From NCBI GenBank assembly GCA_030618705.1, contig JAUXCW010000006.1, positions 1-36,040 of the forward strand: DNA of 36,040 nt, in the 5' to 3' direction. Shown in pieces: positions 29,243 to 36,040 of this stretch (positions within the stretch are counted from its first letter, which is position 1; every line of letters begins with the position of its first letter). This stretch comes from Gammaproteobacteria bacterium. Lineage in GTDB: Bacteria > Pseudomonadota > Gammaproteobacteria > Pseudomonadales > JAHEGP01. The position numbers were made by a program, and so were the translations under genes. The notes beneath the pieces were generated by a model. That model ran no database searches and was not told the origin of the DNA. It saw only the letters and a list, made by a program, of their open reading frames with translations.

Positions 29243-29689
29243 ATGCAGCCACGACGCTTTTTCCTCTATTTTTTAGTATTCCTGCCGGCACTGGCCAACA
29301 CGGCACTGTCACAGGACAAGTTTGAGCAACGCTCGGGGGAATACACGGTCTACTACAGCCTGTTCCCATCGAGCTTCCTGTTACCGGAGGTCGCCGAGAG
29401 CACCGGTATTACCCGCGCTCGCGATCGGGCGATCCTCAATGTTTCCGTACGTCGCGGCGAAGGCGGGGACAGCCGCGAACAATCAGCCCTGGTGCGTGGC
29501 ACCAGCTCGGACCTGATTCACAGCCGGGAACTGGAGTTCAAGGAAATCCGCGAACAGGGGGCCATTTATTACCTGGCGGAAATCCGTGTCAGCAGCCAGG
29601 CAAAGGTCTACTTCGACCTGCAGGTTGCCCCCGACCCGAACAAACCTGCCATCGAAGTGCGCTTCAACCGCGAAGTGTACCCGGAGTAG
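29243..29689 (+). CDS. DUF4426 domain-containing secreted protein
   Basis: MQPRRFFLYFLVFLPALANTALSQDKFEQRSGEYTVYYSLFPSSFLLPEVAESTGITRARDRAILNVSV; signal peptide; same place as the DUF4426 gene between metW and rdgB in Pseudomonas. Confidence 0.85.
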   Translation: MQPRRFFLYFLVFLPALANTALSQDKFEQRSGEYTVYYSLFPSSFLLPEVAESTGITRARDRAILNVSVRRGEGGDSREQSALVRGTSSDLIHSRELEFKEIREQGAIYYLAEIRVSSQAKVYFDLQVAPDPNKPAIEVRFNREVYPE

Positions 29690-29691
29690 AC

Positions 29692-30291
29692 ATGCACACC
29701 ATCGTTCTGGCCAGCGGCAACCGGGGCAAGCTCAAAGAGCTGCAACACATCCTCGCCCCGGCCAAAATAGAAGTCGTTCCGCAACAAAACTTCCAGGTAC
29801 CGGAGGTCGAGGAAACGGGGCTCAGTTTTGTCGAAAATGCCATTCTAAAAGCCCGTAGCGCCTGTCTCCATACCGGCCTGCCGGCACTCGCCGATGATTC
29901 AGGGCTGGAAGTCGATGCATTGCAGGGCCAACCGGGGATCTATTCTGCCCGCTACAGTGGCGTAAACGCGACGGATGCCAGCAACAATGCAAAACTGTTA
30001 GAGGCGCTCGCCGATATCCCGGATGAGCAGCGCGGCGCACGCTTTCGTTGTGTACTGGCCTATATGCGCCACGCCGAAGATCCCTGTCCGTTGATTTTCC
30101 AGGGTAGTTGGGAGGGCAGCATCCTCCGCCGGCCCCGCGGGGAACACGGCTTCGGTTACGACCCCCTGTTCCTGGTGCCCGGGCAGAACTGTAGCGCGGC
30201 GGAGCTCAGCCACGATCTGAAAAGCACCCTGAGCCACCGGGCAAAGGCCATGTCGGGCCTTGTCGCCCGGCTCACACGCACCACTGCCTAG
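29692..30291 (+). CDS. rdgB: RdgB/HAM1 family non-canonical purine NTP pyrophosphatase
   Basis: MHTIVLASGNRGKLKELQHIL...EETGLSFVENAILKARSA...ALADDSGLEVDALQGQPGIYSARYSG...GFGYDPLFLVP...LSHRAKAM. Confidence 0.98.
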   Translation: MHTIVLASGNRGKLKELQHILAPAKIEVVPQQNFQVPEVEETGLSFVENAILKARSACLHTGLPALADDSGLEVDALQGQPGIYSARYSGVNATDASNNAKLLEALADIPDEQRGARFRCVLAYMRHAEDPCPLIFQGSWEGSILRRPRGEHGFGYDPLFLVPGQNCSAAELSHDLKSTLSHRAKAMSGLVARLTRTTA

Positions 30292-30299
30292 CCCGGGAC

Positions 30300-31475
30300 A
30301 TGAACTCGATTGCCTTGCAGGCACTGCCACCCCTGAGCCTGTATATCCATATCCCCTGGTGCGCCAGGAAATGCCCCTATTGCGATTTCAATTCCCACGC
30401 CAGCGAGCAACAGCTACCGGAGCGTGAATACGTCGACGCCGTGTTGCAAGACCTGGAGCACGCACTCGACGCCATTCAGGGCAGGAGCCTGGTATCGATA
30501 TTCTTCGGCGGCGGCACCCCCAGCCTGTTTTCGCCCGCGGCAATTGCCGCGCTGCTCAACGCTGTACGCCAGCGAGTGCCATGGCGAGAGGATATCGAAA
30601 TCACCCTCGAGGCGAATCCCGGTACAGTCGATGAGGAGCATTTCGCCGGATTTCGCCAGGCGGGTATCAATCGGCTCTCATTGGGCATACAAAGTTTCGA
30701 CGATGGTTTTTTGCAGGCCCTGGGCCGCATCCATAGTGCGGATGAGGCGATACGTGCGGTAGAGGGTGCCCGGGCGGCCGGTTTTGATGATATCAACCTC
30801 GACCTGATGTACGGCTTGCCGGGGCAGGATGCCGGGCAGGCAACGGCGGACCTGCAGCAGGCGCTCGCCCTGGCGCCGTCACACCTGTCCTGGTACGAAC
30901 TCACCGTCGAGCCCAACACCGCGTTCTATTCACAAACCCCCCGCTTGCCCGACGAAACGGAAATGGAGAGGATCGAGGCCGCCGGCCACGCATTGCTGGA
31001 GCGCTCAGGCTTTGAACGCTACGAAATATCCGCCTACGCCCGGCCCGCTCGGCAATCCGCCCACAACTGTAATTACTGGCAATTCGGCGACTACCTCGGG
31101 CTGGGCGCCGGAGCCCACAGCAAGATCAGCCGATTGCGCGACAACACCATCAACAGGCAATGGAAGACACGGGTACCCACCGACTATATCAAAGCGGGCA
31201 GCGACAAGGTCGCCGGTCGCCGCGAGCTGACACCGCAGACGCTGCCGCTGGAATTTATGATGAATGCCCTGCGCCTGCAGCGAGGCGTCGAGAGGGAATT
31301 ATACGGTGCCCGTACCGGCACCGAAATTGGTGATATCGAAGAGACGCTGGAGCAATTGCGCGGTCAGGGCCTGCTGGCAACCGAGCCCGGGCGCGTCTGC
31401 ACTACGGCCAGGGGTTTCCAATACCTCAACACTGTACTGCAAGCCTTTATGGTGAAACGGCCTGGCCCTCAGTGA
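30300..31475 (+). CDS. hemW: Heme chaperone HemW (radical SAM, formerly HemN-like)
   Basis: [40 protein letters not shown]...[13 protein letters not shown]...EANPGTVD...[11 protein letters not shown]...YGLPGQ. Confidence 0.97.
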   Translation: MNSIALQALPPLSLYIHIPWCARKCPYCDFNSHASEQQLPEREYVDAVLQDLEHALDAIQGRSLVSIFFGGGTPSLFSPAAIAALLNAVRQRVPWREDIEITLEANPGTVDEEHFAGFRQAGINRLSLGIQSFDDGFLQALGRIHSADEAIRAVEGARAAGFDDINLDLMYGLPGQDAGQATADLQQALALAPSHLSWYELTVEPNTAFYSQTPRLPDETEMERIEAAGHALLERSGFERYEISAYARPARQSAHNCNYWQFGDYLGLGAGAHSKISRLRDNTINRQWKTRVPTDYIKAGSDKVAGRRELTPQTLPLEFMMNALRLQRGVERELYGARTGTEIGDIEETLEQLRGQGLLATEPGRVCTTARGFQYLNTVLQAFMVKRPGPQ

Positions 31476-32160
31476 CCCTCTCGAACACCAGGTCCCATAC
31501 CCCATGGCCCAGCCGCTCACCCCGGCGCTCAAATTTGGTTTTCGGGCGCCAATGGGGCCTCGGGCTGTAGTTACCGGTTCCCGCCTGATTGCGAAACCCG
31601 CCGTGGTTCTCCATCACTTCCAGCATGTAGCCGGCATATTCCTGCCAATCGGTCGCCATATGGAACCAGCCGCCGGGTTTTAGCTTGCGTCCGACCAGTG
31701 TGGCAAAGTCCGGCTGCAGGATGCGTCGCTTGTGATGCTTTTTTTTCGGCCAGGGATCCGGGAAATACAATTGCACGCCATCCAGGCCCGCATCCGCAAT
31801 ACAATCCCGCAACACCAGCACCGCATCCTCGCGATAGACGCGGACGTTCTGGACCTCGCGTTCCGCACACGCCATCAACAGGCTCCCCACTCCCGGCGGA
31901 TGAACCTCGCAGCCGATAAAATTGACCTCACCCCGGGCCGCCGCCATTTCCACCAGCGATGCGCCCATGCCGAAGCCGATTTCCAATACGGTGGCGGCCT
32001 CCCGCCCAAAGGCGGCGTGGATGTCCAGGTCCCCTTCCGACAGGGCCAGCCCCATGGCCGGCCAGTGGCGCTCCAGCGCCCGCTGCTGACCCACTGTCAG
32101 CCGCCCACCACGCAGTACGAAGCTGCGAATCCCGCGCGGCCTATCGGCGGTCTCCATCAA
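31447..32160 (-). CDS. trmB: tRNA (guanine-N7-)-methyltransferase
   Basis: [28 protein letters not shown]...[38 protein letters not shown]...[22 protein letters not shown]. Confidence 0.97.
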   Translation of the reverse strand: MMETADRPRGIRSFVLRGGRLTVGQQRALERHWPAMGLALSEGDLDIHAAFGREAATVLEIGFGMGASLVEMAAARGEVNFIGCEVHPPGVGSLLMACAEREVQNVRVYREDAVLVLRDCIADAGLDGVQLYFPDPWPKKKHHKRRILQPDFATLVGRKLKPGGWFHMATDWQEYAGYMLEVMENHGGFRNQAGTGNYSPRPHWRPKTKFERRGERLGHGVWDLVFERVTEGQAVSP

Positions 32161-32540
32161 TGGCCGGCCACCTTGACGCCGAACCAGGCCAGTAACGCCC
32201 AGCCGACTAGAAAGCAGACCCCGCCCAGGGGGGTAATAGCCCCGAGCCAGCGAATACCGGACAAGGACAGTACATAGAGAGAACCCGAGAACAGCAACAG
32301 ACCCGCCAGGGTAAAACCGGCGCTGGCGACCAGCGAGCCCTGCTGGGGATACTTCAGCAACAGGGCCGCGACGGCCAATAAGAGAAAGGTATGATAAAAG
32401 TGATACTGAACCGCGGTCTGGTAAACCGCCAGCATATCCGGCTCGAGTTTATTCTTCAGTCCGTGGGCACCGAAGGCGCCCAGGGCCACCGCCAGGAAAC
32501 CGGACAGCCCGGCTATTGCCATAAAATACTTCGCCACCAT
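32157..32540 (-). CDS. DUF423 family membrane protein
   Basis: [65 protein letters not shown]423 signature; ATGA overlap with trmB. Confidence 0.94.
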   Translation of the reverse strand: MVAKYFMAIAGLSGFLAVALGAFGAHGLKNKLEPDMLAVYQTAVQYHFYHTFLLLAVAALLLKYPQQGSLVASAGFTLAGLLLFSGSLYVLSLSGIRWLGAITPLGGVCFLVGWALLAWFGVKVAGH

Positions 32541-32622
32541 GCTCTCCTGTAACCCGGGGATAAGCCCAAATGGTGCTTAGTTAACAGCAGAGCGGTCTGA
32601 CAGGCATACTATTCGCTGGCAA

Positions 32623-32724
32623 GGGGCCGGAGCTCCCAGCCCAGGACTCGCCGTGAATACATCCATGTAGGCTCGGGCGCCGGGTCCAACCGGCGCACGG
32701 TCCTGCTCTGGAAGCCCCGGCCCC
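32623..32724. repeat. Candidate folded intergenic repeat element with nested inverted repeats
   Basis: GGGGCCGG 32623-32630 / CCGGCCCC 32717-32724; CAGGAC 32642-32647 / GTCCTG 32700-32705; TACAT-CC-ATGTA 32658-32669; GCGCCGG 32677-32683 / CCGGCGC 32690-32696. Lies in a noncoding gap of about 400 bp. Confidence 0.6.
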
Positions 32725-32885
32725 TCCGTCAATATCGCTAAAGTCAGTGCCATTCGCGACACCCACCGTTTACTCCACGGCATACACCCCGTTTTCAATG
32801 CGACCGGTCTGCCTGGCCCCTCCCGACGGCGTCACCAAAGCCACGCCATATGGGGAGCATTTAACAAGAATCAGTTACAATCCTA

Positions 32886-32905
32886 ATTGACATGCATTCT
32901 CATTT
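32886..32905 (+). promoter_or_regulatory. Candidate Fur box upstream of bfd
   Basis: ATTGACATGCATTCTCATTT (reverse complement AAATGAGAATGCATGTCAAT), similar to the GATAATGATAATCATTATC consensus, 36 bp before the bfd ATG. Confidence 0.55.
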
Positions 32906-32940
32906 GGGTACACTGGAGCTACTGGAAATGAGGTAGCGCA

Positions 32941-33138
32941 ATGTACGTTTGTCTATGCAAGGGCATCACCGACAGCCAGATTCGCAAGGCCGTCAGCGAA
33001 GGTGCCGCCAACCTGCAAGATGTCAGCAACCGCCTGGGTGTCGCCAGCCAATGTGGTCAGTGCGCCTGTGTCGCAAGAGAAGTCATCAGTGAAGCCCGGG
33101 CCGGGCAAGCCCCAGGTTTGTTCTACGCCGCGGGTTAA
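32941..33138 (+). CDS. bfd: Bacterioferritin-associated ferredoxin
   Basis: MYVCLCKGITDSQIRKAVSEGAANLQDVSNRLGVASQCGQCACVAREVI; Bfd CxCx(n)CxxC [2Fe-2S] pattern. Confidence 0.96.
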   Translation: MYVCLCKGITDSQIRKAVSEGAANLQDVSNRLGVASQCGQCACVAREVISEARAGQAPGLFYAAG

Positions 33139-33321
33139 ACATAGCCGCACCCCCGCCGTAAGGGCAAGCACTCCCGGTTTTCCGTCATTACCCCAATCCT
33201 TCAAAATCAACTATTTCTTTGACCCACCCCGTCGTAACCGGCAAAATACAAGCGCCTCTCCAGGCGCCGACACAACAACATTCGTGAACAACAATCGTGT
33301 ACAACAATCGGGAGATTCCCC

Positions 33322-33792
33322 ATGAAGGGCGACAGCAAGGTCATCGAATTCCTCAATAAAGCACTGGGCAACGAGCTGGTTGCCATCAACCAGTACTTTC
33401 TCCACTCCCGCATGTACAAGGATTGGGGCCTGGTGGAACTCGCCAACCATGAGCACGAAGAATCCCTCGATGAGATGAAGCACGCCGACAAGTTGATCGA
33501 GCGCATCCTGTTCCTGGAAGGCCTGCCCAATCTGCAGGATCTCGGCAAGTTGATGGTGGGTGAAAACACCGGCGAAATGCTGCAGTGCGACCTCAAACTG
33601 GAACTCCTCGCCATACCGCTATTGAGAGACGGTATCGAGTACTGCGAATCCGTACGCGACTACGTCAGCCGCGATCTGCTCGCCGACATTCTCACATCCG
33701 AGGAAGATCACGTGGACTGGCTCGAAACCCAATTGACCCTGATCGACAAACTGGGTCTGCAGAACTACCTGCAGAGCCATATGAACGGCTAG
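33322..33792 (+). CDS. bfr: Bacterioferritin
   Basis: [81 protein letters not shown]...; Bfr family. Confidence 0.97.
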   Translation: MKGDSKVIEFLNKALGNELVAINQYFLHSRMYKDWGLVELANHEHEESLDEMKHADKLIERILFLEGLPNLQDLGKLMVGENTGEMLQCDLKLELLAIPLLRDGIEYCESVRDYVSRDLLADILTSEEDHVDWLETQLTLIDKLGLQNYLQSHMNG

Positions 33793-33808
33793 GGCCAGGG
33801 TGTGGGGA

Positions 33809-34576
33809 TTAGCGCCGGCGAAACCGACCGGGCTTCGATAGCCATACATAGCAACCTGAAACAGCGATAATCAACAGCATCACGCCCGCCATGTCCATCA
33901 ACCACACCCCTGCCGCGCCGAACAAACGGCCGCTGTGCAGGTCGAGCAGCACGCGCTCGACAGTGAGGGACTCCCCGAGCATTGCTTCACTGACCGCGCC
34001 CCGCAGCGCCGGTGGAATAGTCGAAGGGCCGGCGGCGCGCAACGAGCCCGAAGATCCGGCACCTGCCGCTGTCCAGCTGAGGGAATCCAGGTCCAGTTGA
34101 TACCAGCGGGCCTTACTTTGCAGCCATAGTTTATTCTCTGCCAGGGTAACCCCGGTCATTGGCAGCGGAATCCCATAGGTGCTGCCGACCCGCTCGATCA
34201 ACTCGCCATCGTCGGTCAGCAAGACCAGCTCCTCAGCACAGACAGCCACCAGCATCTGATCCGTGGCGACGGCCCCGACCAGGTCGGATGCACAGCGACC
34301 GACTTCTACCCCGTCCAGAAACAAATGCCTGCCCGCCCGGATTATCCAGCGCTCGCCGACCGGATAGCCAATGGGGTCCGCGACCTGAATACCGTAGTGC
34401 GCGAGCAACCATGGCGCCCGCACCGCTCGCCGGTCGAGTTGCCACCCGGATGTGTGATTGAGGGGAATACCGGTGACCACCAGCAGGATGACGAGCAATG
34501 CTATCCCCACACCCACGCGCCGGTGCCAGCGCAGCAGGAACAGCCTGAATTTATGGCGTTGCCGCAATTTTCTCAT
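33809..34576 (-). CDS. PepSY-associated TM helix domain protein
   Basis: FRLFLLRWHRRVGVGIALLVILLVVTGIPLNHTSGWQL at N-terminus and ...LLDLHSGRLFGAAGVWLMDMAGVMLLIIAVSGCYVWLSK at C-terminus; PepSY_TM-type motifs. Confidence 0.88.
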   Translation of the reverse strand: MRKLRQRHKFRLFLLRWHRRVGVGIALLVILLVVTGIPLNHTSGWQLDRRAVRAPWLLAHYGIQVADPIGYPVGERWIIRAGRHLFLDGVEVGRCASDLVGAVATDQMLVAVCAEELVLLTDDGELIERVGSTYGIPLPMTGVTLAENKLWLQSKARWYQLDLDSLSWTAAGAGSSGSLRAAGPSTIPPALRGAVSEAMLGESLTVERVLLDLHSGRLFGAAGVWLMDMAGVMLLIIAVSGCYVWLSKPGRFRRR

Positions 34577-35087
34577 CGGTATATGGGGTCTGGCGGTGCA
34601 AGTACAGGGCCAGGGTGGCGGCCTTCTTCACAGCGCGTACGGAAAGCGTGGCACCGGTAATCCCATCGACCGGCTGCGACAGTTTGCCGCCCTCATCCAG
34701 GCCCATACCGATAAACTGGTCAGTAAAGAATGGATAGCGCACTTCCCAGCCCCGGGACTCCCTGAAGCTGAGGATCTCCAGGCGGGAAATGCGATTGCCC
34801 TCGATGGCGATGCCGATGGTAATCGGCCGCTCCTTGCCGATTTCATCCAGCACCCAGGCGGTGCGCAAGCCCTGCCCCCAGTATCGCTGGCGCAAAACGC
34901 CGGGTTCATGACCCACCATACCCTGGATTGCCCGCCGCTGATCGGCGCTGAACCACAGCGCCTCCCGGGCAGGCTCAGCATTATCGAACGCCAGGCCGAG
35001 AAACGCCTCCAGGCTCATATAGTCACCCTTGGCCGAAACAGTCAGGGCCATAGCGGTAATACTGACGGCAAACAACAATCGTTTCAC
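34551..35087 (-). CDS. FMN-binding domain protein, exported
   Basis: Signal-like MKRLLFAVSITAMALTVSA; C-terminal ...FTDQFIGMGLDEGGKLSQPVDGITGATLSVRAV, the DGITGAT(L)S flavinylation-type motif of FMN-binding domains; overlaps the PepSY gene by 26 bp. Confidence 0.87.
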   Translation of the reverse strand: MKRLLFAVSITAMALTVSAKGDYMSLEAFLGLAFDNAEPAREALWFSADQRRAIQGMVGHEPGVLRQRYWGQGLRTAWVLDEIGKERPITIGIAIEGNRISRLEILSFRESRGWEVRYPFFTDQFIGMGLDEGGKLSQPVDGITGATLSVRAVKKAATLALYLHRQTPYTDEKIAATP

Positions 35088-35102
35088 GGTGTGCCTATCG
35101 TA

Positions 35103-35124
35103 CCGGGGGCGAAAACGCCCCCGG
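35103..35124. terminator. Strong GC hairpin between porin and FMN-binding genes (attenuator or processing site; no T-tract)
   Basis: CCGGGGGCG - AAAA - CGCCCCCGG: 9-bp perfect stem with 4-nt loop, 35103-35124. Confidence 0.45.
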
Positions 35125-35162
35125 GATTAAATTCCAGCAGGTCAGTATTCTAGCCCTTGCGG

Positions 35163-36040
35163 CTAGAAGCTCCAACCCACTCCCAGGTTGAAACCATCGA
35201 GTTCGGTGGCTCCGCTTTTTTCCGGCATCTGGTCCTGGATATCGAGTTTGAACACCACATTGGGCAGTAGCCAGTAATTCACACCAATATGCGCTTCGGC
35301 GATGCCGCTATCCTCTGCCGCGCCGCTACCGGACCCGGCCTGGTTATCCCAGAATGCGTAGCGGCCGAAGATGCCCCAGTGTTCGTTGATCCGCCAGGCC
35401 GGCTCGACATACCAGCCCTGTTGCACATCGGCGCCCTCGCCGATGGCATCGATGGCGTCATCGATATCCCAGCGGGCGGCCAGGGCGCGGAGCCCAAAAC
35501 CCGATACCTGATAACTCACATGCGCCTCGACCAGTGTCGCCGGAACACTATCCGGCAGGGTATCCTGGTAGATATCCTGCTGGTACTGGGCGGAAACACC
35601 CAGCTCCAGCCCCCTCGCCCCGGTGTATTTCAAACGGCCGGTACCCGCCCAGGCATCCGCCTTGGCCTTGGCGACTTTCTGCCGGCCATCGCGGATTTTG
35701 AACTGGCCGTCCTGTGCATCGAGAAATAGCCCGGAAGAGGCCACCGCATCATAGGAAAACCCCTGGGCAAATTCACCGCTGAACGCCATACCACCTTCCC
35801 ACCAGGTGGTCGGGATGATGTTTTTCTCGACGTTATTGCGCTCGACCCCGTAAAAGGTATCGGGCTCGTGGGTTTCGTTGAGGAGACCCACCGGGATCAG
35901 GAACAAACCGGCCCTGAGGCGATGGCGAGCCAGGTAGTCGTGCTCGATATAAGCCTGCTCAATTTCGATCTCCCCGGGCTGGCCGTCGCCGGCTATCGCG
36001 TGCTCCAATTCAAGCTCGGAGTAAAAACGGGTACGCTCAC
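35163..36040 (-). CDS. Outer-membrane porin, OprO/OprP-like; N-terminal part outside window
   Basis: Reads ERTRFYSELELEHAIAGDGQPGEIEIEQAYIEHDYLARHRLRAGLFLIPVGLLNETHEPDTFYGVERNNVEKNIIPTTWWEGG...DGFNLGVGWSF*; C-terminal Phe; open at the right edge. Confidence 0.85.
   Translation of the reverse strand, partial: ERTRFYSELELEHAIAGDGQPGEIEIEQAYIEHDYLARHRLRAGLFLIPVGLLNETHEPDTFYGVERNNVEKNIIPTTWWEGGMAFSGEFAQGFSYDAVASSGLFLDAQDGQFKIRDGRQKVAKAKADAWAGTGRLKYTGARGLELGVSAQYQQDIYQDTLPDSVPATLVEAHVSYQVSGFGLRALAARWDIDDAIDAIGEGADVQQGWYVEPAWRINEHWGIFGRYAFWDNQAGSGSGAAEDSGIAEAHIGVNYWLLPNVVFKLDIQDQMPEKSGATELDGFNLGVGWSF

Noticed and set aside
32577-32798. 73-aa minus-strand ORF upstream of bfd
   Set aside because: Coincides with the inverted-repeat element; composition and palindromic structure explain the open frame better than a protein.

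Overview
This 36 kb gammaproteobacterial chromosomal window follows the gene order of the Pseudomonas aeruginosa PAO1 segment from about hemW/trmB to sahH (from memory). Left to right it holds: the ahcY 3' end, metF and rsmE (+); a complete Pil-Chp type IV pilus chemosensory operon, pilG-pilH-pilI-pilJ-pilK-chpA-chpB-chpC (-); gshB, a TonB-family gene, yqgE and ruvX (+); the retraction ATPases pilU and pilT (-); a tightly coupled five-gene envelope cassette (-) encoding a LolA-like protein, two FtsX/LolE-type permeases, a LolD-type ATPase and an outer-membrane beta-barrel; yggS, proC, yggT, a truncated yggU remnant, metX, metW, a DUF4426 gene, rdgB and hemW (+); trmB and a DUF423 gene (-); bfd and bfr (+) behind a candidate Fur box; and a PepSY / FMN-binding / OprP-like porin cluster (-) that runs off the right edge. 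The best candidates for something undescribed are (i) the five-gene Lol/MacB-like cassette between pilT and yggS, (ii) a structured, riboswitch-like leader between ahcY and metF with an element complementary to the metF translation start region, and (iii) a folded intergenic repeat-like element upstream of bfd. No tRNA, rRNA, CRISPR array or transposase was seen. All family calls come from reading the protein sequences; no database search was run.
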